DNA from: NBML01 sp029939535
GTDB taxonomy: Bacteria > Desulfobacterota > Desulfobacteria > Desulfobacterales > Desulfobacteraceae
DNA: 20,732 bases
Assembly: GCA_029939535.1 (NCBI GenBank)
Contig: JAOZST010000055.1
Location: 1 to 20,732, forward strand
Reading direction: 5' to 3'
Shown: positions 1-7,689 of the stretch, one piece after another
How the letters are laid out: each line of letters begins with the position of its first letter
How positions within the stretch are numbered: the first letter of the stretch is position 1
Notes under the pieces: model-generated
Database searches by the model: none
What the model was told of the DNA's origin: nothing
The model's input: the letters and a program-made list of their open reading frames with translations, nothing else
Translations under genes and position numbers: made by a program

Positions 1-506
1 ATGGCCACCCCTTCCATGAGATCCCCGTCACCGCACATGGCATAGGTGTGGTGGTCGATTAATTTCCTGTTTGACTTGTTAAACCTGGCAGCCAGATGAC
101 GTTCGGCAATGGCCATGCCCACTGCATTGGCAATTCCCTGACCCAGGGGTCCTGTAGTTGTTTCAACCCCAGGGGTATCTCCATACTCAGGATGTCCTGG
201 AGTTCTGGAACCCCACTGCCGGAAATTTTTAAGATCTTCAAGTTCCAGACCGTATCCAAACATATAAAGAAGGCTGTAAAGCAGGGAAGAGGCATGGCCG
301 CCTGAAAGAACAAACCGGTCCCGGTCGATCCAGGCAGGATTTTTGGGATTATGTTTTAAAAAACGTTTAAACAATACATAGGCTGCCGGTGCAAGCCCCA
401 TGGGCGCCCCGGGATGGCCTGAATTTGCTTTCTGGACTGCATCCATGCAAAGGGTTCGAAGGGTAGTAACGGTTAACTGGTCAAGGTTTTCTCTGGCATC
501 TGCCAT
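1..506 (-). CDS. tkt: Transketolase, N-terminal part (3' end beyond window)
   Basis: Transketolase moves two-carbon ketol units between sugar phosphates in the non-oxidative pentose phosphate pathway, using thiamine diphosphate (TPP) in the cytoplasm. The 168 visible codons carry the family's N-terminal marks: SGHPGAPMG (residues 29-37), LSGGHAS (67-73), a GHPE segment near 104, GPLGQG (119-124), and the TPP/metal-binding GDGDLMEG near 159-166. The reading frame is still open at the window edge, so roughly three quarters of the protein is missing here. The ATG at 506 follows an AGGAGA ribosome binding site at good spacing. The gene starts 30 nt after the radical SAM gene and is probably the last visible member of the hsp20-lon run. 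Confidence 0.95.
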   Translation of the reverse strand, partial: MADARENLDQLTVTTLRTLCMDAVQKANSGHPGAPMGLAPAAYVLFKRFLKHNPKNPAWIDRDRFVLSGGHASSLLYSLLYMFGYGLELEDLKNFRQWGSRTPGHPEYGDTPGVETTTGPLGQGIANAVGMAIAERHLAARFNKSNRKLIDHHTYAMCGDGDLMEGVA

Positions 507-536
507 CTTAATCTTCTCCTGTAATTAATTTTGGTG

Positions 537-1406
537 TTACAAGGCCCTCATGGATTCGGGCTTTAATTTTATATTTCCCCTAAGTGCCTGGGATATCAAT
601 TCAAGTGTTTTTTCCTTATCCCTGGGCAGCCTGGCCCGGATGGGCAGATAATTTGATGCATGATTTGCATGGAAAAGTCCGTCGGTCAAATGGGTGGCAG
701 CAATCATCCCCCCCAGTTCAGCCAGCATTTCCTCGGGATTTATGAGCTGAAACTCGCCCTTTTCGTATTGATCGTGGAGTTCTGTTCCAGGAATAAGCAT
801 CAAACTTAAGGCCCCCACGAAATCAGGGTCCATGGCCGAAAGCACCCTTCCTGTTTCCCGGGCATGGACCATGGATCTTTCCCTGCCTCCCAGGCCCACC
901 AGGACTGTAACTGATAATTTAATACCTGCCTCTTTGACCCGCCTGCCCATGGTGATCATTTTTTCGGCCCTGGCTCCTTTGCGGATATCCTTTAAAACCT
1001 TATCATCACCGGACTCAAGGCCCATATAGGCAATATCCACCCCAAGGGACTTCAGCTCTTTCAGCTGTTCATCGGTTTTCATTCCAATTCCCTTGGTGTT
1101 GGCATAAAGACCCACCCTCTCCACCCAGGGCAGACGCTCCTTAATACGTTCAAGAATGGGAACCAGCCTTTTCTGGGGCACAATCATGGCATCCCCGTCA
1201 CAGATAAACAACCGGTTCTGGCGACGGCAATTCTTTCTTGCAAATTCAATATCCTGAAATATTATATCATCTTTTTTGATGTTGAACCGTTTTTCCCGGA
1301 AGGTGCCGCAAAATGTGCATTTATTATGGGAACAGCCCAGAGTGACCTGTAGTAAAATACTGTTTGCCTCACTGGGCGGGCGAATAATCATACCTTGGTA
1401 ATGCAT
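537..1406 (-). CDS. Radical SAM protein, COG1032-like, function unknown
   Basis: A 289-residue radical SAM enzyme. An iron-sulfur cluster site lies near the N-terminus: C25, C30 and C33 in GCSHNKCTFC, which is CX4CX2C rather than the textbook CX3CX2C. A GLESGDD segment around residue 135 fits the SAM-binding part of the TIM barrel. The opening RPPSEANSILLQVT followed by GCSHNxCxFC is typical of a widespread but functionally undefined group of stand-alone radical SAM proteins. No extra domain (B12-binding, TRAM, SPASM) is visible and the substrate cannot be told. The ATG at 1406 has an AAGGGG site about 9 nt upstream. It sits between recD2 (55 nt) and tkt (30 nt), probably in the same transcript. 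Confidence 0.88.
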   Translation of the reverse strand: MHYQGMIIRPPSEANSILLQVTLGCSHNKCTFCGTFREKRFNIKKDDIIFQDIEFARKNCRRQNRLFICDGDAMIVPQKRLVPILERIKERLPWVERVGLYANTKGIGMKTDEQLKELKSLGVDIAYMGLESGDDKVLKDIRKGARAEKMITMGRRVKEAGIKLSVTVLVGLGGRERSMVHARETGRVLSAMDPDFVGALSLMLIPGTELHDQYEKGEFQLINPEEMLAELGGMIAATHLTDGLFHANHASNYLPIRARLPRDKEKTLELISQALRGNIKLKPESMRAL

Positions 1407-1461
1407 GCTGGATAACCCCTTAAAAAGTAAAAGCTCTTAATAGCAGGTATTGTTAAAAAAT

Positions 1462-3723
1462 TCAATATCTTGATCCTGAAATCAGCTTTTCTTTAAGGCC
1501 TGACAGGCGAAGGGCGGTTTTATTGTTTTGAAAAGCGATCTCCAGGGCCCTTGAAGCTCCCACAATGATGACCAGATGTTTGCCCCGGGTCATGGCAGTA
1601 TACAAAAGGTTGCGCTGGAGCAAAGGAAAGTGGGCCGTGGTCAGGGCAATGATCACGGCAGCATATTCAGACCCCTGGGATTTGTGGACTGAAATGGTAT
1701 AGGCCAGGGTCAGTTCATCCAGTTCCATAAGATCATAGGAGACAATGCGGCCGTCATAATCCACAAGAACTTTTCCTTCAGCCTTGTTCACCTCGTGGAC
1801 CACACCGATATCCCCGTTAAACACATCTTTTTCATAATTATTTTTCAAATGCATTACCTTGTCCCGGGGTTTAAAGGTGAGCCCATGGCTCTCAATACCG
1901 CCCTGGGAATCATTGAGCACTGCCTGGAGCTGGAGGTTCAGATTGATGGTTCCAGCATCGCCCCTGTGCATGGGGGTAAGCACCTGGACTTCGTCAATGT
2001 GGGGAAAGGCCGCTGGAATTCTTTTTGAACATAGTTCCAGTATGGTCTCCACCACCTTCTGGGGATGCTGATTTTCAATAAAATAAAATTCAGACGGGTC
2101 CCTGGGTGCTGCCTCCTTAAAATCAGGCATAATACCGTTGCGTATACTGTGGGCATGCATGACAATGGGACTTTCCCGGGCCTGGCGGAAAATCTTTGTC
2201 AGAGAAAAAACCCGCACCTGTTCTGATTCAATAATGTCTGACAATACATTTCCCGGCCCCACCGAGGGCAGCTGGAATGTATCCCCCACAAGGATAAGAC
2301 ATGCCATGGCAGGCATGGCTTCCACCAGATGATACATGAGAAGGGTATCCACCATGGAGGCTTCATCCACCACAAACACATCCAGGTCCAGGGGATTGGC
2401 AAAACCCCTTTCAAAGGACCGGGATTCGTGGTCAAACCCCAAAAGTTTGTGCAGGGTAAAGGCTTTTTTTCCGGTTACCTCGGACAGACGCCGGGCTGCC
2501 CGGCCTGTGGGAGCGCTCAGTGTCACCTTCAGGCGCAGTTTTTTAAACACAGCGCACAGGGCCCTTACCAGGGTTGTTTTCCCGGTGCCAGGCCCCCCGG
2601 TTATGACCACTATTTTCTGATGCAGTACCTTGGAAACCACATCCACCTGCTCCTGGGACAGCTTGACCGCAAGACTTGTCAGCACCTCTTCCATAATCTG
2701 GTCTTCACTGACCCTGTAATCTGAAACAGGCATGGATAAAAGTGCTTTGATCCTGGAGGCAATACCTGACTCTGCCTTGAAAAGATGGGCCAGATAAACC
2801 TTTGTATTGTTTTCCTTTTCCATGAGATCCTGGTCCGGCAGGAAATCTTTATCCGACAAGGCATCCGTATCCGACGGGGTATCTTGATCCCACAGCCTCT
2901 CCCTGTCATCCTCTTCATCCGGGCACACAACTAAATCCTTTGAATCTGACAAGGTTTTAAGGGGATCTTCAAACAAATCTTTGTCCACCCCGGATAATCT
3001 GGAACTGGCAATAAAGAGATCCTGCTTTTCAGCATATACATGGCCATCCTGCGCATATTGGAGCAATTGACAGATCAGGCATGCCTGGAGCCTTTTTTCA
3101 TCTTCCTTTTCAATACCTGCGGCCCTGGCAATGGTGTCCATGGCATTAAAGCCTATGCCTGGAATATCCTTTGCGACAAGGTAGGGATCGGTTTGAAGAA
3201 CATTCAAGGCATTGGACCCATAGGTTTTTAAAATACTGCCCACATGGGAGACACCCACCTGGTTGTCCTGGAGGAACTGCATGACCCTGCGGACTGAATG
3301 AAGGGAGTTCCAGGCCTTTTCTATGAGATCTTTTTTAGCCCTGCCAATGCCGTTTACCTTCAACAGCTTTTCAGGTTCATTTTCAATTATTTCAAGTGTC
3401 TGCTCCTTGAAAGTATCCACAATCCTGTTGGCCAGGGATTTGCTGACACCCCTTATCATGCCGGACCCCAGATATTTTCTGATGCCGGAAATTGTTGCCG
3501 GCAGGGTTACCCTGTAGGTTTCTGCCTTGAACTGATCTCCGTATTTGGGATGGGAGGCCCATTGACCAATAAGGGTCAGACTCTCACCCTCACCCACCCC
3601 GGCCAGATGACCCACCACCACAATGGGGTCATTGATTTTTTCCACTTTGACCTTGCAAACCGTATAATGATTTTCAGGATTCTGAAATGTTAGACGGGTA
3701 AGCACCCCTTTGATGGTAATCAT
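1462..3723 (-). CDS. recD2: RecD2-type (RecD/TraA family) 5'-3' DNA helicase
   Basis: An SF1B helicase of the stand-alone RecD2 type, which acts in DNA repair without RecBC. It has 753 residues. The N-terminal region up to about 260 has helix-hairpin-helix-like stretches (LLKVNGIGRAKK near 120, DIPGIGFNAMD near 186). The motor begins about 355: Walker A GGPGTGKTT (376-384), Walker B VVDEAS (451-456), motif III GDTFQLPSVGPG (480-491), and near the C-terminus the LAYTISVHKSQGSEY motor motif and YTAMTRGK. Oddity: residues about 264-308 form a very acidic insertion with four DxD hexapeptides (276-299). The ATG at 3723 overlaps the stop of the upstream gmhB remnant (ATGA) and lacks a clear ribosome site, suggesting translational coupling. 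Confidence 0.95.
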   Translation of the reverse strand: MITIKGVLTRLTFQNPENHYTVCKVKVEKINDPIVVVGHLAGVGEGESLTLIGQWASHPKYGDQFKAETYRVTLPATISGIRKYLGSGMIRGVSKSLANRIVDTFKEQTLEIIENEPEKLLKVNGIGRAKKDLIEKAWNSLHSVRRVMQFLQDNQVGVSHVGSILKTYGSNALNVLQTDPYLVAKDIPGIGFNAMDTIARAAGIEKEDEKRLQACLICQLLQYAQDGHVYAEKQDLFIASSRLSGVDKDLFEDPLKTLSDSKDLVVCPDEEDDRERLWDQDTPSDTDALSDKDFLPDQDLMEKENNTKVYLAHLFKAESGIASRIKALLSMPVSDYRVSEDQIMEEVLTSLAVKLSQEQVDVVSKVLHQKIVVITGGPGTGKTTLVRALCAVFKKLRLKVTLSAPTGRAARRLSEVTGKKAFTLHKLLGFDHESRSFERGFANPLDLDVFVVDEASMVDTLLMYHLVEAMPAMACLILVGDTFQLPSVGPGNVLSDIIESEQVRVFSLTKIFRQARESPIVMHAHSIRNGIMPDFKEAAPRDPSEFYFIENQHPQKVVETILELCSKRIPAAFPHIDEVQVLTPMHRGDAGTINLNLQLQAVLNDSQGGIESHGLTFKPRDKVMHLKNNYEKDVFNGDIGVVHEVNKAEGKVLVDYDGRIVSYDLMELDELTLAYTISVHKSQGSEYAAVIIALTTAHFPLLQRNLLYTAMTRGKHLVIIVGASRALEIAFQNNKTALRLSGLKEKLISGSRY
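2827..2898 (-). repeat. Four imperfect 18-bp tandem repeats inside recD2
   Basis: Four consecutive 18-bp units start at 2827, 2845, 2863 and 2881 on the plus strand. Each begins ATC and carries a TCCGAC-like core (TCCGGC, TCCGAC, TCCGAC, TCCCAC). They are in frame and encode the hexapeptides RLWDQD, TPSDTD, ALSDKD and FLPDQD, i.e. xx(W/S/P)DxD, at RecD2 residues 276-299. The period is exact and the units have diverged, as expected for an old slippage expansion in a linker tolerant of length change. Confidence 0.85.
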
Positions 3724-3863
3724 TCAGGGTTCACATAATGGGTAAGCAGAGCAATGGCCTGGGGGCTTTTGGGAATAAAATAAAACTCTGAAGCATGCTT
3801 GATATAGGCCGGGGAATCTTCATTAATAATACCATCCCTGTCCATAAAAATAGTATGCCCCAT
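3720..3863 (-). pseudogene. 5' remnant of gmhB-type HAD phosphatase
   Basis: A 47-codon frame starts at an ATG 10 nt after the rlpA stop, with AAAGGG about 6 nt upstream. It reads like the start of D-glycero-D-manno-heptose 1,7-bisphosphate 7-phosphatase (GmhB), an enzyme of LPS core-heptose synthesis. HAD motif I is present as FMDRDGIIN (residues 6-14), followed by the family-like EFYFIPKSPQAIALL. Homology stops there: the tail THYVNPE is followed by a stop, and HAD motifs II-IV and the zinc-site cysteines of full-length GmhB (about 180-190 residues) are absent. No more gmhB sequence follows because recD2 begins in the stop codon (ATGA). The likely cause is a deletion joining the start of gmhB to recD2. 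The remnant may survive as a leader that brings ribosomes to recD2. Confidence 0.75.
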
Positions 3864-3873
3864 GTCCGGCCCT

Positions 3874-4680
3874 TTATTCTGCAACGGCAAAGGCCTGTCC
3901 AAAGCCCTGTTCCATGAGTTTTTCACTGAATCGTTCTGCATCTTTCAAATTGGTGAATCTGCCTATTCTGACCCGGAAAAAACGGCCTCTGCCATCCTCA
4001 TAGGGGGTGAGATGGGCATTCATATAAGTGTTGGATAATTTTTTCCTATAATTTTCTGCATTGGTTTTTATCTGGAAAGCTCCCACCTGGACTGTAAAAT
4101 TGCCCTTCCAGTAATTGACTGGTGTAAATTCCACTGGGGCCTTGGTCTTTTTTGAATAGGAGGTGGCCCTTCCCAGGGCTGTAACCTTTACCCTGGCCGT
4201 ACCCGGCCCAACCATACCCATTTTTCTGGCACCGGCATAGGAAAGGTCAATAATCCTTCCCCTGACAAATGGTCCCCTGTCATTGACCCTGACAATTATT
4301 TCTTGCTTATTGCCCAGATTGTTCACCTTTACCCAGGTTCCCATGGGAAGAGTTTTGTGGGCAGCAGTCATGGCATACATATCATAGGTTTCCCCATTGG
4401 ATGTTTTTCTGCCGTGAAATTTTTTCCCATACCAGGAAGCAAGCCCTTTTTCCACATATCCATGGGCGCTGGCCATGGGAGTATATTTCTTACCCTTGAT
4501 GGTATATGGCCTTTGGGTGGCCTGGGTCTTTTGCTTCGAGGATTTAGGCGGTGGCTTGTGGCCGTATTTATAAGGGGAGTCCAGTTTTTTTGAACATCCT
4601 GAAATCAAAAAAATGAAAACCAATAATCCGAATCCAAATCTAAATTTAATCTTAGGCAGGAGAAATAGTTGTTTTATCAT
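3874..4680 (-). CDS. rlpA: RlpA-like septal lytic transglycosylase lipoprotein
   Basis: RlpA proteins cleave naked (denuded) glycan strands of septal peptidoglycan and are anchored to the outer membrane. The 268-residue product has a hydrophobic signal segment (about 12-28) and a lipobox ISGC with the lipidated Cys at 29, so it depends on the Lgt/Lsp/Lnt pathway (lnt lies in this window). A Pro/Lys-rich linker leads to the double-psi beta-barrel domain (about 78-170) with E97, D100, H108 and D134 spaced like the acidic and His residues of E. coli RlpA. A SPOR domain (about 192-268, FTVQVGAF and FFRVRIGRF) would bind denuded septal glycan. Its ATG overlaps the lon stop (ATGA), so the two are probably translationally coupled. 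Confidence 0.93.
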   Translation of the reverse strand: MIKQLFLLPKIKFRFGFGLLVFIFLISGCSKKLDSPYKYGHKPPPKSSKQKTQATQRPYTIKGKKYTPMASAHGYVEKGLASWYGKKFHGRKTSNGETYDMYAMTAAHKTLPMGTWVKVNNLGNKQEIIVRVNDRGPFVRGRIIDLSYAGARKMGMVGPGTARVKVTALGRATSYSKKTKAPVEFTPVNYWKGNFTVQVGAFQIKTNAENYRKKLSNTYMNAHLTPYEDGRGRFFRVRIGRFTNLKDAERFSEKLMEQGFGQAFAVAE

Positions 4681-7031
4681 ATGTCAAAAGCTCTGGTCAG
4701 CACATCTTCCATTTTATCGGTAAAAAAGAAATCCATGTGGTTCTTGATATGGTCTGGCACATCTTCCATGTCTTTTTCATTCCATAGAGGCAGTATAATG
4801 GATTTTATCCCGGCTCTGTGGGCAGCAATTACCTTGTCCTTGATCCCTCCCACGGGAAGCACCTCGCCCCTGAGGGTGATTTCACCGCTCATGGCCAGTC
4901 TGGGGCGCACTTGTCTACCGGAAATCAAAGAAATTAATGCTGTCAGCATGGTGACACCTGCTGAAGGCCCGTCCTTGGGGATTGAGCCCTCTGGCACATG
5001 GATATGAATATCATTATTTGCAAAAAAAGTCTCATCCACCTTAAGCTCTCTGGCATGGGACCGGATAAAGCTCAGGGCAGTGCTGGCTGATTCCTTCATC
5101 ACATCCCCCAGCTGGCCCGTAAGGGTCAGGCCCTTGCCCCCTTTCATGGAAACAGCCTCAACAAAGAGAATTTCCCCGCCTAAGGGAGTCCAGGCAAGCC
5201 CCACAACCACACCGGGACTATTTATTCTTAGGGTCAGGTCAGGCATGTTCTGAACCGGCCCCAGAAACTCCGAAATATTGTTCTGGCTTATCACAAGACT
5301 TGTGGCCTCTTCCTCTGCAACTTTACTGGCAACTCCCCTGCAGATGGCCCCTATTTTCCGTTCCAGATTCCGCAGCCCGGATTCCCTGGTATAGCCGGAA
5401 ATAATATTTTTAACCGCACCCGGGGTGAATCGTATATGGCCTGTATTGAGCCCATTGGCTTCCCTTTGTCTGGGGATGAGATACCGGGTGGCAATTTTCA
5501 GTTTTTCATCCTGGGTATATCCATTAAGTTCCAGAACCTCCATCCTGTCACGAAGTGGCGGAGGAATGGTGTGTAGAACATTGGCCGTGGTAAGAAAAAT
5601 GACATCGGAAAGGTCAAAGGGCACGTCCAGATAATGATCGGTAAAGGAAAAATTCTGTTCCGGGTCCAGGACTTCCAAAAGTGCGGAGGAGGGGTCGCCG
5701 TGGTAGGAGGAGTTAACCTTGTCAATCTCATCCAGCATAAAAACAGGATTTTTTTTACCAGCCTTTCTCAACTGCTGGATAATACGTCCTGGAAGGGCAC
5801 CAACATAGGTTCTCCTGTGACCCCTGATTTCAGCCTCATCCCGGACACCGCCCAGGGCAATTCGGACAAATTCCCGGCCAAGGGCCCTGGCAATGGACCG
5901 GCCAAGGGAGGTTTTTCCCGTGCCAGGCGGACCTGAAAAACAGAGGATAGGGCCTTTAGAATCTTTTTTAAGCTTTCGCACAGCCAGATATTCAAGTATG
6001 CGTTTTTTGGGCTTTGCAAGGCCATAGTGGTCCTGGTTCAGGACCTGTCTGGCCTTTTTAATGTCCAGGAGATCCCGGGATGTTTCCTGCCAGGGCAAAG
6101 AGGTGAGCCAGTCCAGATAGGTGGAGGCCACAACATATTCCGACGAAGAGGGATGCATCCTGGACAAACGGTTCAACTCCCGTTCCGCCTCCTTTCTGGC
6201 CTCTTCAGGCAGGGCCTTTTCATGGATAAGGGTCTGGTATTCCCTGATTTCAACACTTGCCTCATCCGTCTCACCCAACTCTTCCTTGATGGCTTTAAGC
6301 TGCTGGCGCAAATAATATTCCCGCTGGCGTTTATCCATATCTTCCTTGACCTGATTCTGGATTTTGGACCCCATTTCAAGGATTTCAAGCTGGTCATTGA
6401 CCATGCGGGTGACTTTTTTCAGCCTGAGATTAACATCCAGCAGTTCAATGACATTCTGCTTTTCCTTTACCGGAGCATTGATGGTTGAGGCAACCATATC
6501 TGCCAGTACATTGGGTTCCTGAAGGGACTTGATCATATGTCCCATCTCAGATGGCAGGCTAGGAGAAAGGGCAACAATTTTTTCATATTGCTCAACGATA
6601 TTGGTCATGAGAGCCCTGTTTTCCATGTTCCGGTCAGCATTTTTATTTTCCCTGACCTCAATTTCCGCCTGCATGTATTTCTTGCCGTGGAGAAATTTGA
6701 CAACCTTGAACCGATCCAGTCCCTGGATAAGCAATTGGGCTTTTTCATTCTCCATTTTTGACATTTTTAAAATCATTGCCACGGTGCCAAACCGATAAAG
6801 GTCATCTGCTGTATGCTTTGAGGAAAGATCAGAACGTTTTGACAATAATAATCCCAGCATTCTGTTGCCTGCCATGGCTTCGTCAATTAAGTCAATGGCT
6901 TCCTTTTGAATCAAGACCAGGGGCAGAACCATCTTGGGAAACAAATTGGTGTCTACAATGGGCAGAATAGGAATTTTTTTGGGAATGTCGTTGGTTGTGA
7001 TCTGGGTTGAGGGATGTCTGAGATCATCCAT
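4677..7031 (-). CDS. lon: ATP-dependent Lon protease
   Basis: Cytoplasmic AAA+ serine protease that degrades misfolded and regulatory proteins. The 784-residue length is normal for LonA. In order: the substrate-binding LAN domain (about 20-215), a helical/coiled-coil linker (about 216-310), and the AAA+ module with Walker A GPPGTGKT (367-374), Walker B FMLDEIDK (431-438) and a conserved LRDRME near 493. The protease domain (about 595-784) has the catalytic Ser690 in PKDGPSAG and Lys733 in GGIKDKVIAAHRAG; the 43-residue spacing equals that of E. coli Ser679/Lys722. The start ATG at 7031 follows an AAAAGG site. It lies 24 nt after the small heat-shock protein gene, a sensible proteostasis pairing, and overlaps rlpA by 4 nt. 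Confidence 0.97.
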   Translation of the reverse strand: MDDLRHPSTQITTNDIPKKIPILPIVDTNLFPKMVLPLVLIQKEAIDLIDEAMAGNRMLGLLLSKRSDLSSKHTADDLYRFGTVAMILKMSKMENEKAQLLIQGLDRFKVVKFLHGKKYMQAEIEVRENKNADRNMENRALMTNIVEQYEKIVALSPSLPSEMGHMIKSLQEPNVLADMVASTINAPVKEKQNVIELLDVNLRLKKVTRMVNDQLEILEMGSKIQNQVKEDMDKRQREYYLRQQLKAIKEELGETDEASVEIREYQTLIHEKALPEEARKEAERELNRLSRMHPSSSEYVVASTYLDWLTSLPWQETSRDLLDIKKARQVLNQDHYGLAKPKKRILEYLAVRKLKKDSKGPILCFSGPPGTGKTSLGRSIARALGREFVRIALGGVRDEAEIRGHRRTYVGALPGRIIQQLRKAGKKNPVFMLDEIDKVNSSYHGDPSSALLEVLDPEQNFSFTDHYLDVPFDLSDVIFLTTANVLHTIPPPLRDRMEVLELNGYTQDEKLKIATRYLIPRQREANGLNTGHIRFTPGAVKNIISGYTRESGLRNLERKIGAICRGVASKVAEEEATSLVISQNNISEFLGPVQNMPDLTLRINSPGVVVGLAWTPLGGEILFVEAVSMKGGKGLTLTGQLGDVMKESASTALSFIRSHARELKVDETFFANNDIHIHVPEGSIPKDGPSAGVTMLTALISLISGRQVRPRLAMSGEITLRGEVLPVGGIKDKVIAAHRAGIKSIILPLWNEKDMEDVPDHIKNHMDFFFTDKMEDVLTRAFDI

Positions 7032-7055
7032 GGGGATACCTTTTAGAAATCTGGC

Positions 7056-7508
7056 TTACATAAAATCCAGGGAAACATCTATTTTTGTCTTTATATTTTT
7101 ACTGAACAATTTTCCCAGGATTAACTCAAGAAACCCGTTGGAAAACGAAGCAGATACCTTTTCAATATCAATTACACTTGGTAGATAAAGAACCCTCTCA
7201 AACTGGCCGAATTGAATCTCCGCAAGTCTATACGTTGCTGTGGGATCAGGATGATTGCTATTCCTTTTTCCGGAAATTTTAATTGCCTTGTTACTGACCT
7301 CGATAATGATATCTTTTCTGTTTACTCCAGCTATTTCAGCCTGGATGATAATCTCGTTTCTTGTTTCAAATATATCCATCTGGGGTTTCCAGATACGTTT
7401 TGAAAAACAAAACATGGGATTAACCGATTGAAACATCTGGTCAAAAGATTTTTCATCTGTTGCATAAGTCTCAATATTATCCCCATACCGAATCTCTATC
7501 TGTTTCAT
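7056..7508 (-). CDS. Small heat-shock protein, Hsp20/alpha-crystallin family
   Basis: An ATP-independent holdase chaperone of 150 residues. The alpha-crystallin domain spans about 41-130 (from MDIFETRNEIIIQAEIAGV), with the family motif A-x4-G-x-L seen as ASFSNGFLEL (120-129). The C-terminal tail holds an I-x-V oligomerisation motif (I143-D-V145). The N-terminal arm is short and contains FDQMFQSVNPMFCF. The ATG at 7508 has an AGGAG site 6-7 nt upstream. It is the first gene of the packed run with lon, in which a chaperone hands clients to a protease. No CIRCE element and no good sigma-32 site were seen upstream; the best promoter candidate is sigma-70-like. Confidence 0.92.
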   Translation of the reverse strand: MKQIEIRYGDNIETYATDEKSFDQMFQSVNPMFCFSKRIWKPQMDIFETRNEIIIQAEIAGVNRKDIIIEVSNKAIKISGKRNSNHPDPTATYRLAEIQFGQFERVLYLPSVIDIEKVSASFSNGFLELILGKLFSKNIKTKIDVSLDFM

Positions 7509-7528
7509 AAAACACTCCTGATGATGCC

Positions 7529-7557
7529 ATTATATCGATCATCCAATTATCTGCTAA
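7529..7557 (-). promoter_or_regulatory. Putative sigma-70 promoter of hsp20-lon operon
   Basis: On the minus strand a perfect TATAAT -10 box (7529-7534) lies 17 nt downstream of TTAGCA (7552-7557), which matches 4 of 6 bases of the -35 consensus. The predicted start is about 15-20 nt before the hsp20 ATG, with AGGAG between. This is the only recognisable promoter in the 181-nt gap after the kinase gene, and the short match could be chance. Confidence 0.4.
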
Positions 7558-7689
7558 AAATATCATTTAGGTGCCAGATTGTAAAGCGCAATCACACTGC
7601 TGCACTGCAAAATGAATTCCATACCCGGTCCCCGGCCCCGGGCTATAGAGACAAAAACCAATTGGCAAACCCCATGAAAAAAATCATAA

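Noticed and set aside
3864..3941. Longer start for the gmhB remnant inside rlpA
   Set aside because: The extra residues lie in another frame of the SPOR-domain coding sequence and do not match GmhB. Homology begins at the ATG at 3863, just after the rlpA stop.
7622..7643. GC-rich palindromic stretch after the kinase gene as a terminator
   Set aside because: The stems are only about 5 bp with ambiguous pairing and no T run follows on either strand.
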